Both the position numbers and the translations under genes were made by a program. The notes under the pieces are model-generated. The model saw nothing but the letters and a program-made list of their open reading frames with translations. It was not told the DNA's origin and did no database searches. Shown in pieces: positions 54,307 through 63,091 of a DNA stretch of 64,000 nucleotides. This DNA comes from Lacrimispora xylanolytica (GTDB taxonomy: Bacteria; Bacillota; Clostridia; Lachnospirales; Lachnospiraceae). The stretch spans positions 1,039,001 through 1,103,000 of the forward strand of contig NZ_CP113524.1 in NCBI RefSeq assembly GCF_026723765.1, read 5' to 3'. Numbering within the stretch: position 1 is the first letter of the stretch; every line of letters begins with the position of its first letter.

Positions 54307-55461
54307 TTATATCATCAGGAAGCCTGCAATTCCAAGAACTGCAAGGCAGCTGAAATTAAGAACCGTAAAATGAATTAAAAACTTTGCCTTATTCTCACCA
54401 TACTGGCTGCTGTAAAGAGAATAGGCGATAATGCTGGCAAGGGAAGCCACCGGTGTGCCAAGCCCTCCGATGTTCACTCCGTAATAAAGAGCCTTGGCAT
54501 GGGAGCTAAAGGGGGCAATTGCAATGGTTGCCGGAACATTGCTTATGAACTGACTCAGCAAAAGAGAGTAAATATAAGTTGCCTTGGGCGTATGAACCAG
54601 GTCGGAGAGATATTGATTTAATTGTGGAATATGTGATACATTTCCGACAGCTACAAAAATAAATACAAAAGTAAATATCAATTGATAATTAGCCTGTTTT
54701 AACAGCTTTTTGTTTGTGATTAAGGTGGATAAAATCACGATGGGAAATACAGCCAGATAAGGAATTAAATTAAATACACTTAGAATAACAAGAATCAGTA
54801 AAAGGCTATAAAACCCCATTCCTTTTTTATTCTGAATCCTTACATCCTCCATTTCAAACTGTATCTTCTTTGACTTAACAATAAAACCAAGTAAAACAAG
54901 GAGCACCAGGCTAAGAATACAAAGCGGCAGAGAGAATCCAAGAAACGTTTTCGTACTCATCTTATAAAAGGAGAATAAAAACAGATTCTGTGGATTTCCA
55001 AAGGGTGTCATGCTGCTTCCTAAATTAGCGGCTATGGTAACCAGTACACAAGGAATCACAATATCATAACTGCTTTTTTTAGAGATAATAATTAAAATCG
55101 GTACAATGGCAAGCAAGGTAACGTCATTGGTAAGGAGCATGGAAACGAGAAAAGAGGTGAGACAAAGTGCCATGGTAAGAGCGCGCTCTGTTTTACAGCT
55201 TTTACACACCTTGGTGGCGATATACTGAAGAAAATGAAACTGATCGAATGCGTCTACCACAATCATTAATTCAAACAGGCAGACGATAACTTTAAAATCA
55301 ATATATTCCCACCTTGGTAATTGAAAAAAAGAAGAAATGATTGCTGCAAATAGGGAAACGGAGAAAATCACGTTACTGGTCACATACTGTTTTATCTTTA
55401 TCCAGGTCTGTACCAGATGATTCCCTGGATGTTTATCCATGGGCAATTCTTGCTGTATCAT
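54307..55461 (-). CDS. ArsB/NhaD-superfamily permease
   Basis: A 384-residue membrane protein with about ten to eleven segments. TNDVTLLAIVPILIIISKKS and ANLGSSMTPFGNPQNLFLFS form the first conserved loop pair of the ion-transporter superfamily (ArsB, NhaD, SLC13). FISNVPATIAIAPFS and ALYYGVNIGGLGTPVASLASIIAYSLY form the inverted-repeat second half. The substrate may be an organic or inorganic anion or sodium; it is not readable from sequence. ATG at 55461 has AGGA upstream. No arsenic genes adjoin it. Confidence 0.82.
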   Translation of the reverse strand: MIQQELPMDKHPGNHLVQTWIKIKQYVTSNVIFSVSLFAAIISSFFQLPRWEYIDFKVIVCLFELMIVVDAFDQFHFLQYIATKVCKSCKTERALTMALCLTSFLVSMLLTNDVTLLAIVPILIIISKKSSYDIVIPCVLVTIAANLGSSMTPFGNPQNLFLFSFYKMSTKTFLGFSLPLCILSLVLLVLLGFIVKSKKIQFEMEDVRIQNKKGMGFYSLLLILVILSVFNLIPYLAVFPIVILSTLITNKKLLKQANYQLIFTFVFIFVAVGNVSHIPQLNQYLSDLVHTPKATYIYSLLLSQFISNVPATIAIAPFSSHAKALYYGVNIGGLGTPVASLASIIAYSLYSSQYGENKAKFLIHFTVLNFSCLAVLGIAGFLMI

Positions 55462-55566
55462 ATATTAATGTCCTTTATGAGTATAATTTTAGTCTGACCT
55501 TTTTGAAATCATTTGCATTATATGCACTTTCATAGTCCATGTCAAGCTATTTATAAAGCCTGCAGG

Positions 55567-56112
55567 TCATTCCTCATAATCCTTTTTTAAGACAAGGCTC
55601 CTTAACTCATTTCTGCGAAGAAGAAATGGAAGCAGAGTACCGGCAATCAACAGGCTGAAACTGTTCTGGACAAGGTTAAGAGGAATATTTAAGAGGGCAG
55701 CGGATTTGCCATAAACCACACATTCAAATAAGAAATAACCTCCGGTGACAATTGTGCTGCATGTGAGGCCGGAACTTATAAAAGGAACAAGCCGGAAGGA
55801 AACGATTCCACTTCTTTTTATCAGCCTCTGATAGAGGTATCCAGAAAAGAAGGAAGCCAGTGCCTTTATGATTAAGGTAGCAGGAGCATAGAAAGCATAG
55901 CCGGATAAAAAGTCTGCCATCATAGAGCCAATCCCGGCAGAAATTCCTCCTGTCATTGGCCCTAATAGAATCCCGCTGATTAAAACCAGACCGTCTCCCA
56001 GATGAATATAGCCGTTAAAGGCTGATGGAATATGAATTACCATAGTGGCTACGGTAATCAGTGAAGCCATGAAAGCCCCGTATACGATTTTTTTAGTTCC
56101 CATGGATTTCAT
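55567..56112 (-). CDS. ECF transporter S component
   Basis: A 181-residue membrane protein with five to six segments. It has the ECF S-component pattern: KKIVYGAFMASLITVATMVIHIP near the N-terminus, GYIHLGDGLVLISGILLGPMTGGISAGIGSMMADFLSGYAFYAPATLIIKALASF in the middle, and LNIPLNLVQNSFSLLIAGTLLPFL near the end. It gives substrate specificity (a vitamin or small cofactor) to a shared energy-coupling module not in this window. ATG at 56112 has GGAGG upstream. No riboswitch consensus was recognised in the 322-base divergent gap 56113-56434, which is AT-rich with small inverted repeats near 56250-56275. Confidence 0.85.
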   Translation of the reverse strand: MKSMGTKKIVYGAFMASLITVATMVIHIPSAFNGYIHLGDGLVLISGILLGPMTGGISAGIGSMMADFLSGYAFYAPATLIIKALASFFSGYLYQRLIKRSGIVSFRLVPFISSGLTCSTIVTGGYFLFECVVYGKSAALLNIPLNLVQNSFSLLIAGTLLPFLLRRNELRSLVLKKDYEE

Positions 56113-56434
56113 GATGTTCCCTCCTTTCGTAGTGCTCTTAGAAATAATTTAAGTCTATCATAATGAATCATTGGCATTATTCAAATATCCAATTTGAATA
56201 AAATCATACATACCAGTTTTTAAGGATTGGATGTATTCTTCCTGAGAATGAGAATATTTGCTTGATATTCTTCCTCCAAATAAATATAATAGAAATTAGA
56301 CCAGGACTGGCTTTTAAGGCCATTAAAGGTTAAGAATTTATGCTATGCTGAATGGTATCTATAGAAAAAGTTATAGATATAAGCGAATTCATTACAAAAG
56401 ACTTATATTACGAGAGAAATACGGAGGTGTTCCC

Positions 56435-57010
56435 ATGAAAAAGGAATGGACAGAAGAGGATCACTGCCCTTATTGCAAACGGCATTGCTCATTAAAAGAC
56501 CCTCATTGCGGAAAAGGAAAATCTCTTGCAAAATCCATAACAGTAAAAAAGGACAGCATGAAAGCAAAGGCTGTGAAAGCGATTGATAAGGAAGAATTAA
56601 AAAAGCTTCAGTCTGATCTTAAATTATTTGTTCTTTATGAGAAAGCAAATGAATGTCTTATGAAAAAGGCAGATGGAAAGAATAAGGGAAAGAAGTTAAA
56701 GGGCTACATATTAAATATACTGGCAGAAAACAATGGCATCTCTCCAACGGAATTAAAGGAATCTTCCGGTCTGTTAAAGGAAGAATTAAAAAGGGTTCTG
56801 GAAAAGCTTTCTAATAGAAAAGAAATATCCATTCAGGATTCTAAGGAGAACGGCAAAAAGATATTGCTGACGGAAAAAGGCAGGGAAGCAGTGAATTTAC
56901 AGCTGTACGGGCTGGAGAATGGAAGCGATGAGCTGTTTTCTGTTTTAGGAGAAGAAGAAAAGGAAAATCTGGAAATAATTCTTAGGAAGTTAATAGGGTC
57001 TGTGGAATAA
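56435..57010 (+). CDS. Winged-helix (MarR-like) regulator with N-terminal Cys/His cluster
   Basis: A 191-residue protein. The N-terminus holds CPYCKRHCSLKDPHCGKG (starting at residue 11), a Cys/His cluster suited to a zinc or redox site. A Lys-rich helical linker (~25-90) follows. A winged helix (~95-150) is then visible: KGYILNILAENNGISPTELKESSGLLKEELKRVLEKLSNRKEISIQ then GKKILLTEKGREAV. The target is unknown; it is divergent from the ECF S-component gene. ATG at 56435 follows GGAGGTG; a longer frame from 56345 has no ribosome site. Confidence 0.75.
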   Translation: MKKEWTEEDHCPYCKRHCSLKDPHCGKGKSLAKSITVKKDSMKAKAVKAIDKEELKKLQSDLKLFVLYEKANECLMKKADGKNKGKKLKGYILNILAENNGISPTELKESSGLLKEELKRVLEKLSNRKEISIQDSKENGKKILLTEKGREAVNLQLYGLENGSDELFSVLGEEEKENLEIILRKLIGSVE

Positions 57011-57017
57011 GCAAAGG

Positions 57018-57046
57018 TTGTGTTTCCAGATTATTTGTAGTACAAT
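57018..57046 (+). promoter_or_regulatory. Promoter of the small membrane protein/secDF unit
   Basis: TTGTGT (57018-57023), 17-base spacer, TACAAT (57041-57046), about 64 bases before the first ATG. Confidence 0.65.
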
Positions 57047-57109
57047 GCTTTTTGGTGTTTATATTCTGAAAAGTAAGTAATTTGTGTAAATGTTGCAGGA
57101 GGGGGACCT

Positions 57110-57550
57110 ATGAAAAATCAGGCCGCAAGCAGCAGTGTAATCCGCAGAATCATGGCATATTTATTCTGTTTTGCACTGCTGTCGTCTGAATTTAATATTT
57201 TTAATATCGACATTGGCCGAAAGCTGCCCCATCCTGTGAAAAAGACGGTGTCTGAGAAGGGGGCCAGCCATAAGGGCGTCAAGGGCATCATAGAGTATAT
57301 CGGTTTTGACGAAGAAGCAAGTGGAGAGATGATGAGCCCCTCCATTGGCAGAGCTTCCTTTGGAGTGATGCCAATGAAGTACTTAATCATGAGAGCGGAA
57401 CTTCTTTTTATTCCTCTGATCCTGTGGGCTGTAATCACGGTATTATTGCAGGACGGCTATATAGGGAAAATGTTTCTGATACGGTTTATCCACGATTCAG
57501 ATGGAGAAAAAGAAAGCTTAAGGTTCGTTCATCCATTATGTCAAAATTAA
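57110..57550 (+). CDS. Hypothetical membrane protein upstream of secDF
   Basis: A 146-residue protein with an N-terminal hydrophobic segment (IMAYLFCFALLSSEFNIF) and a second at ~95-113 (AELLFIPLILWAVITVLL), leaving a ~60-residue outer or inner loop between them. I do not recognise the family. It is 21 bases before secDF in the same direction and probably co-transcribed. GGAGGGGG precedes the ATG. Confidence 0.65.
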   Translation: MKNQAASSSVIRRIMAYLFCFALLSSEFNIFNIDIGRKLPHPVKKTVSEKGASHKGVKGIIEYIGFDEEASGEMMSPSIGRASFGVMPMKYLIMRAELLFIPLILWAVITVLLQDGYIGKMFLIRFIHDSDGEKESLRFVHPLCQN

Positions 57551-57571
57551 AAGTAGAAAAGAGGATACGAT

Positions 57572-59734
57572 ATGAAACCAGGAAAGAAAATGCTTACTGG
57601 GATCTTGGTTGCCTTGGCAGCCCTCTGCGCTCTCGCAGTGTTTGGTCTTGGAAGCGATGTGAAGGGTATCTTAGATATGCGTTACGGCATAGATATCCGA
57701 GGCGGTGTGGAGGCGATCTTTGAGCCTCAGGATTTAAACAGAAAGCCAACGGAAGCAGAGCTCCAGACAGCGAGAGAGATTATTGAAACCCGTATGGATA
57801 ACCAGAATATTTCAGACCGTGAAGTAACGGTTGATAAAAATGCCGGTTATATCATCGTTCAGTTCCCCTGGAAGTCCGGTGAGACAAACTTTAATCCAGA
57901 GGATGCCATTGCAGAACTCGGTGAGATGGCTGAGCTTACCTTCCGGGATCCAGACGGCAAAGTTTTAATTCAGGGTAAGAATGTTAAGACAGCAGCACCA
58001 GAAACCGTCACCAACAACGGTATCAAAGCATATGAAGTAGCACTTAGCTTTGATCAGGAAGGTGCAAAGCTCTTTGAAGATGCCACTGGTAATTTAATCG
58101 GCAAACGCATGAGCATTTACATGGATAACGACCTTATTTCAAGCCCGACCGTTCAGACAAAGATTTCCGGCGGACAGGCTGTGATTACAGGTATGAAGGA
58201 TTATAATGAAGCAAAAAGCCTTGCCGAGAAGATCAACGCAGGTGCGCTTCCATTTTCCCTTGCAACCTCTAATTTCTCTACCATCAGCCCTGCTCTTGGT
58301 AACAATGCCTTAAATATTATGATCTATGCAGGAATTGCAGCATTCTTCATCATTTGTGTATTTATGATCGGGTTCTACAAGCTTCCAGGTGTTACCGCCT
58401 GCATTACCCTGTTCATGCAGATGATCATTCAGATGCTTGCGATCTCCATTCCTCAGTATACACTGACCCTTCCAGGTATAGCAGGTATCATCCTGACCCT
58501 TGGTATGACGGTGGATACCAATATTATTACATCAGAGCGTATCTCTGATGAGCTGAAAAAGGGTGCCTCCATCAAAGGCGCAGTTACTTATGGATATAAG
58601 AATGCATTCTCATCCGTATTTGATGGTAATGTAACAGCCGCCATCATTGCTGCCATCCTTATGGCTTTAGGTTCAGGTACCATGTTAAGCTTTGGTTATA
58701 CTCTTATGATCGGTATGATCGTAAACCTTTTTGTAGGTATTTGGGTTTCCAAGCATCTTCTGTTATCCTTCATCGAAAACAAGAAGTTTAATGATATGAA
58801 ACACTTCCGTGTGAGAAAGGATATTAAGACCATACCGTTCTACCAGAAGAAGTATATATTTGCCATTATTTCAGGCGTTATTACCATTGCAGGTATTGCA
58901 GGCTGCTTTACAAAGGGAATTGCACTTGATACCCAGTTTACCGGTGGTGCTGTTTTAAGCTACTCCGTATCCAATGAAGCAGATACAGAAAAGATTCAGG
59001 CAGCCGTAGAGAAAGAGACCAACAGACCGGTAACTGTCCAGATTAAAGAGGACAACATGACCGGACTTAAGAGACTTTCTGTTACCTTTGCAGGAAATGC
59101 AGGTATGTCTCCGGATGAACAGAAGGCCATTACAGAAGCTATCAACACAACTTCCGATAAGGTTGATGCAAAGCTTTCTGAGACCTACGTGGTTGAGCCT
59201 TACATCGGTGCCAAAGCGCTCAGGAATGCAGGACTTGCCATTGGGCTTGCACTTCTCTTTATTATCGTTTATGTATGGGTCAGATTCTCTGCTATTTCAG
59301 GTCTGCCCGCTGGAATCACTGCTATGATCGCCCTGTTCCATGATACGATGGTCGTGTTCTTTGCCTTTGTACTATTTGGAATTCCGTTAAACGATGCCTT
59401 TGTGGCGGTGGTACTGACGATTATCGGTTATTCTATTAACGATACCATTGTTATTTATGATAGAATCCGTGAGAACAAAAAGAATGACAGCAAAATGTCC
59501 GTCGTGGATCTTGTTAACATAAGTACAAGCCAGACTCTTGGCAGATCCATTAATACATCCATGGCAACCGCCATCTGTGTTGTGGTCATCATGGTTGCTT
59601 CCATGTACTTCCAGATTGAGTCCATCATTGAATTCTCTCTGCCAATGCTATTTGGTGTTATCACCGGATGCTATTCCTCTATCTGTGTTGCCGGTACCTT
59701 ATGGGCAATGTGGGAGAAGAAAAAAGAAAAATAA
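57572..59734 (+). CDS. secDF: Protein translocase SecDF, fused
   Basis: A 720-residue fusion of SecD and SecF. The SecD half (~1-400) starts with one membrane segment and GKGILDMRYGIDIRGGVEAIFEP-type sequence, has the P1 periplasmic domain, then LPGIAGIILTLGMTVDTNIITSERISDEL in the membrane part. The SecF half (~410-720) has GIALDTQFTGGAVLSYSV, then GLPAGITAMIALFHDTMVVFFAFV and GYSINDTIVIYDRIREN. It uses the proton or sodium gradient to aid export through SecYEG. The single-chain form is common in Firmicutes. A terminator follows. Confidence 0.95.
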   Translation: MKPGKKMLTGILVALAALCALAVFGLGSDVKGILDMRYGIDIRGGVEAIFEPQDLNRKPTEAELQTAREIIETRMDNQNISDREVTVDKNAGYIIVQFPWKSGETNFNPEDAIAELGEMAELTFRDPDGKVLIQGKNVKTAAPETVTNNGIKAYEVALSFDQEGAKLFEDATGNLIGKRMSIYMDNDLISSPTVQTKISGGQAVITGMKDYNEAKSLAEKINAGALPFSLATSNFSTISPALGNNALNIMIYAGIAAFFIICVFMIGFYKLPGVTACITLFMQMIIQMLAISIPQYTLTLPGIAGIILTLGMTVDTNIITSERISDELKKGASIKGAVTYGYKNAFSSVFDGNVTAAIIAAILMALGSGTMLSFGYTLMIGMIVNLFVGIWVSKHLLLSFIENKKFNDMKHFRVRKDIKTIPFYQKKYIFAIISGVITIAGIAGCFTKGIALDTQFTGGAVLSYSVSNEADTEKIQAAVEKETNRPVTVQIKEDNMTGLKRLSVTFAGNAGMSPDEQKAITEAINTTSDKVDAKLSETYVVEPYIGAKALRNAGLAIGLALLFIIVYVWVRFSAISGLPAGITAMIALFHDTMVVFFAFVLFGIPLNDAFVAVVLTIIGYSINDTIVIYDRIRENKKNDSKMSVVDLVNISTSQTLGRSINTSMATAICVVVIMVASMYFQIESIIEFSLPMLFGVITGCYSSICVAGTLWAMWEKKKEK

Positions 59735-59740
59735 AATCAT

Positions 59741-59786
59741 AAAACCGGAATATCATGCTATACATGGTGTTCCGGTTTTATTTTAT
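59741..59786 (+). terminator. Terminator after secDF
   Basis: AAAACCGGAA (59741-59750) pairs with TTCCGGTTTT (59770-59779), with inner ATCATG/CATGGT pairing and a T-rich tail. Confidence 0.88.
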
Positions 59787-59826
59787 TCCTGGTTTATTTG
59801 TTTTGAAAAATTTAATGATTGGCAGA

Positions 59827-59855
59827 TTGAATATTTTTATCAAAAATGTTAGAAT
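59827..59855 (+). promoter_or_regulatory. Promoter of the ferritin gene
   Basis: TTGAAT (59827-59832), 17-base spacer, TAGAAT (59850-59855). Confidence 0.65.
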
Positions 59856-59897
59856 ATAGTAACACACGTAACTAATTATTAAAAGGAGGATGAAATC

Positions 59898-60410
59898 ATG
59901 TTAGATAAAATTATCGTAGATAAAATTAATAAACAGATTAATTTTGAATTTTATTCTGCTTATCTGTATTTGGATATTTCAAACTATTATGCAGACAGTA
60001 ATTTAAACGGATTTGCAAACTGGTTCAAGATTCAGACCCAGGAGGAGCGGGATCATGCGTTGCTCTTTATGGATTATCTGTTAAACAACGGTGAAAAGGT
60101 AGTACTGGATGACATCAAGGCTCCTCATTATACGTATGAGGATTTCCGCCAGCCAACTGTGAATGCCTATGAGCACGAATTAAAGGTAACGGCTGCCATT
60201 CATGATATTTATGCAGCAGCTTATGATCTGAAAGACTTCCGTACCATGCAGTTCCTTGACTGGTTCGTAAAGGAGCAGAACGAGGAAGAGAAAAACACGG
60301 ATGAGATTATAAAGAGATACGATTTATTTGGTAATGATGCCAAAGGACTCTATTTAATTGATTCTGAACTGGCGTCAAGAGTCTATACAGCACCGTCACT
60401 TGTTCTTTAA
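59898..60410 (+). CDS. ftnA: Bacterial ferritin (non-heme)
   Basis: A 170-residue four-helix protein. Ferroxidase ligands are visible as Glu17 (INFEFYSAYLY), Glu50 and His53 (QTQEERDHALLF), and later acidic residues in NAYEHELKV and KEQNEEEKNTDEI. It stores iron as ferric mineral in a 24-subunit shell in the cytoplasm. It has its own promoter, and AAGGAGG precedes the ATG. There is no heme-binding Met typical of bacterioferritin at the usual place. Confidence 0.94.
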   Translation: MLDKIIVDKINKQINFEFYSAYLYLDISNYYADSNLNGFANWFKIQTQEERDHALLFMDYLLNNGEKVVLDDIKAPHYTYEDFRQPTVNAYEHELKVTAAIHDIYAAAYDLKDFRTMQFLDWFVKEQNEEEKNTDEIIKRYDLFGNDAKGLYLIDSELASRVYTAPSLVL

Positions 60411-60519
60411 ATAACTTAACATTATAGTACTTATATAAAAAGCGGTCTCTGTCATGATGCCAGGTAGTTTCATTCATGGCAGGGATGGCTTTTTCTTATT
60501 TGAATCAGGAGTATCTCTT

Positions 60520-60978
60520 ATGAAAATACACATTAACTTCATACCCCAGGAGGAAGAAGAGGAAGTAGTTTTCAGGATACATGGTATGAAAAAGCATGTG
60601 ACCCAGGCCATTGATATTCTTAATCCAGGGGAGAAGGAAGCTGGCTATCTTCTTTGTAAAAAAGAGGAAAAATTTTTTAAGATACTTGCAGGTGATATCC
60701 TTTACCTGGAGTCCATTGACCGTAAGGTTTTTGTATACACGGAAAAAGAGACCCTGGAGATATCGGAAAAGCTTTACGTTTTGGAAGAACAGCTTTCCGA
60801 GTGTTCCTTTATCCGTATCAGCAAGTCCATGCTGCTGAATTTTGATAAGATCTATTCTTTTTATCCCAAATTAAGTGGAAACTTAGAAGCCCTATTAGTA
60901 AATCAGGAAAAGGTGATCATATCAAGACGGTATGTGCCTGGATTAAAAAGAAAACTGGGAATGGGGGAAAAAGAATAA
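60520..60978 (+). CDS. LytTR-domain transcriptional regulator without receiver
   Basis: A 152-residue protein. A short N-terminal part (MKIHINFIPQEEEEEVVFRIHG) leads to a LytTR DNA-binding domain (~50-150; GDILYLESIDRKVFVYTEKETLEISEKLYVLEEQL, FIRISKSMLLNFDKIYSFYPKLSGNLEALLVNQEKVIISRRYVPGLKRKLG). It has no receiver domain, as in the LytTR/DUF3021 class, in which the adjacent membrane protein is the partner. ATG at 60520 follows AGGAG; an in-frame ATG at 60454 has no ribosome site. Its stop overlaps the next ATG (TAATG). Confidence 0.88.
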   Translation: MKIHINFIPQEEEEEVVFRIHGMKKHVTQAIDILNPGEKEAGYLLCKKEEKFFKILAGDILYLESIDRKVFVYTEKETLEISEKLYVLEEQLSECSFIRISKSMLLNFDKIYSFYPKLSGNLEALLVNQEKVIISRRYVPGLKRKLGMGEKE

Positions 60979-61376
60979 TGCAGAGCAAAATCAAAAAGAT
61001 ATTTCAGCTTACTTCTATGGTATTTACCGTAATTGTCCTGATGCAGCTATTGCTTGGTAATGAGTTAAGCAGAACCATTCTCTATGAATATCTGGCTTGC
61101 TCCCTCCTGGCTGCCATGTTAAAGCATATATTTTTCAGAGGGATTATCTTCGAATTTTCCATATGGAGACAGCTTTTATATCTCTTTCTTGTATGGCTGT
61201 TTGTCATAACCTGTAATTTTCTGTTTCACTGGGGCATGTCAATGGCTTCTGTTTTTGCAAGTCCGGTGATGGTGATTACGATTTATCTTGTCTTACGCCT
61301 GTTCAACTATCAGCTTGAGAAAATGGAAGTGCGAAAGATGAATGAGCTGCTGAAAAAAAGGAGGGACAGTAAATAA
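60978..61376 (+). CDS. DUF3021-family membrane protein
   Basis: A 132-residue protein with four membrane segments (FQLTSMVFTVIVLMQLLL; LACSLLAAMLKHIFF; LLYLFLVWLFVITCNFLF; VFASPVMVITIYLVLRL) and a basic C-terminal tail (KMNELLKKRRDSK). DUF3021 proteins are encoded next to stand-alone LytTR regulators and are thought to inhibit them at the membrane. Its start overlaps the regulator's stop by one base, indicating tight coupling. Confidence 0.85.
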   Translation: MQSKIKKIFQLTSMVFTVIVLMQLLLGNELSRTILYEYLACSLLAAMLKHIFFRGIIFEFSIWRQLLYLFLVWLFVITCNFLFHWGMSMASVFASPVMVITIYLVLRLFNYQLEKMEVRKMNELLKKRRDSK

Positions 61377-61389
61377 GGTTTCAAACAGT

Positions 61390-61420
61390 ACCGCTTAGGA
61401 GGGGATTTTGACCGCTTACG
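61390..61420 (+). promoter_or_regulatory. LytTR-type direct repeats before a membrane protein gene
   Basis: ACCGCTTAGG (from 61390) and ACCGCTTACG (61411-61420) are direct repeats exactly 21 bases apart. This is the geometry of LytTR binding. They lie between the LytTR/DUF3021 pair and the gene at 61492. Confidence 0.6.
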
Positions 61421-61491
61421 TCAAAGCATATTGCCTAATTCTTCGTTTGATACTATGGTAGGGGTACCAATAAAAGAAAGAAGGAATTGAT

Positions 61492-62007
61492 ATGTTTTTG
61501 ATTGAAGTAATAAAAAGAACTCCCGCTATGGTATGGTTTATATTGGCCTTCCTCATTGTAAGAGGCTTAAATTCCTCCAGGGATGGAGAAGTCTCTTTGA
61601 TAAGAATGGTAATCGTGCCCCTGGTTTTTATGATATGGGGACTGGAAAAGCTTTTTACCAGCTTTCATTATCTTTCCATTGCCCTGGTTTGCTATGTGAT
61701 AGCAGCAGGTCTTGGAAGCATGCTGGGGTATGTCCTGTATAGCCGTTTTCGAAGGATATATAAAAAGGAAGGAGTGTTTTACCGCACAGGTTCCTACCTT
61801 CCACTGACAATCATATTGATTAACTTTTTTATGAAGTACATTCTGAATGTTGTTTTAGCAATTCAGCCGGATTTTCATGGAGACTTAACTTTTAATATCA
61901 TGTATTCGGTGGTTTGCGGTGTTTCCGTTGGTCTGTTCATCGGGGGAATTTATCAGGTCATTGCAGGGTGCAGAACTTATGTGGAAAGCAGGGGTGCAGA
62001 GGTTTAG
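61492..62007 (+). CDS. Membrane protein of unknown function, probable LytTR target
   Basis: A 171-residue protein with five to six membrane segments (AMVWFILAFLIVRGL; IRMVIVPLVFMIWGL; YLSIALVCYVIAAGLGSMLGYVLY; LPLTIILINFFMKYILNVVL; IMYSVVCGVSVGLFIGGIYQVIAG). The start MFLIEVIKRTP resembles the small DUF6622-like membrane family (name uncertain). A LytTR-type direct repeat lies in its upstream region, so it is a likely target of the regulator at 60520. AGAAGGAAT precedes the ATG. Confidence 0.72.
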   Translation: MFLIEVIKRTPAMVWFILAFLIVRGLNSSRDGEVSLIRMVIVPLVFMIWGLEKLFTSFHYLSIALVCYVIAAGLGSMLGYVLYSRFRRIYKKEGVFYRTGSYLPLTIILINFFMKYILNVVLAIQPDFHGDLTFNIMYSVVCGVSVGLFIGGIYQVIAGCRTYVESRGAEV

Positions 62008-62032
62008 CTGAGTGTAAAAAGGGGGAAGCTGT

Positions 62033-62962
62033 TTGGCAAAACAAAGGGAGAAGGTAGAGTATCGATATTATGAAATTCCGGAGGGGGAAGCCGTACTGGC
62101 ACTATTGGGAGAGGACTGGATCAGGGAATACGGAAAGCAGATTAAATTTCTCCATTTTCACAATTTATTAGAGATTGGATATTGTCACTGGGGAAGCGGA
62201 GAGGTTGTACTGGGACAGGAGCATATTCCTTTTTCCGGGGGATCATTTATGGTGGTTCCTCCCCGGCTTCCCCATACCACGAGCAGCGATCATGGGACAA
62301 AGGGATTTTGGGAATGGATGTATGTTGACCTGGATAAGCTGGTCTCTGACTTAAGTCAATATGATTCTATGATGAAGAAAACCATGTTAAAGCGAATCAA
62401 GAAAACCGGGTACCTGTTAACAGAAAAGGAGAATCCGGTTCTGGCGAAGCTGATACTTGGGATCATGGAGGAGGCACGGAATAAAAAGCCATACTATAAG
62501 GACAGCATAAGAGGACTTCTTGGTGCCTGTGTGGTGGAGTTTTTAAGGCTTTCCGATGATGAGGAGAAGATCATGAGATCCAGGTCCAACACCACCCTCA
62601 TTGCCGGTGCTCTGGAATTTGTCTCAAACCACTACATGGAGGAAATCAGAATCAGCGATCTGGCAGATGCCTGCAGCATCAGTGAAAGCCATTTCCGCCG
62701 TGTGTTTGAGGAAGGGATGAACATGAAGCCAGTGGATTACATCAACTTAATCCGAATCCAGAATGCCTGTGAGCTGTTAAAAAGAACGGAAAAGAATATG
62801 GAAGAGGTATCGGCTCTATCTGGATTTGCCTCTATTTCCGCCTTTAACAGGAATTTTAGAAAAGTCATGAATATATCCCCTTATCAGTGGAAGAAATCTT
62901 CAGAAAATTATGAGAGCAGATTGCTGTACTGTAAGATCAGTGCACAAAAAGGCTGGGATTAA
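62033..62962 (+). CDS. AraC-family transcriptional regulator
   Basis: A 309-residue protein. The N-terminal cupin sensor (LEIGYCHWGSGEVVLGQEHIPFSGGSFMVVPPRLPHTT) is followed by a C-terminal AraC double helix-turn-helix (IRISDLADACSISESHFRRVFEEGMNMKPVDYINLIRI; EVSALSGFASISAFNRNFRKVMNISPYQWKK). The start is a TTG at 62033 downstream of GGGGGAAG. It precedes a cupin gene and a sugar-binding lipoprotein gene, whose operon it may control. A strong terminator follows directly. Confidence 0.86.
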   Translation: MAKQREKVEYRYYEIPEGEAVLALLGEDWIREYGKQIKFLHFHNLLEIGYCHWGSGEVVLGQEHIPFSGGSFMVVPPRLPHTTSSDHGTKGFWEWMYVDLDKLVSDLSQYDSMMKKTMLKRIKKTGYLLTEKENPVLAKLILGIMEEARNKKPYYKDSIRGLLGACVVEFLRLSDDEEKIMRSRSNTTLIAGALEFVSNHYMEEIRISDLADACSISESHFRRVFEEGMNMKPVDYINLIRIQNACELLKRTEKNMEEVSALSGFASISAFNRNFRKVMNISPYQWKKSSENYESRLLYCKISAQKGWD

Positions 62963-62993
62963 AAGCGCAAATGATTGAATTTGCGCTTTTTTT
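62961..62993 (+). terminator. Terminator after the AraC-type regulator
   Basis: AAAAGCGCAAAT (62961-62972) pairs perfectly with ATTTGCGCTTTT (62979-62990), followed by more T. Confidence 0.9.
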
Positions 62994-63091
62994 AATTGAA
63001 TCTAAAAGCTTTATGAGCAAAAATATTGGTATAATATACCTAATAGTTACAAGTTGACAACATGAGCTTATTTTTACTGGATTGGAAATGA

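Noticed and set aside
56113-56434. Riboswitch before the ECF S-component gene (a CTGAGA-like string near 56240 was noticed)
   Set aside because: The string is on the opposite strand from the ECF gene and the remaining conserved TPP elements are absent.
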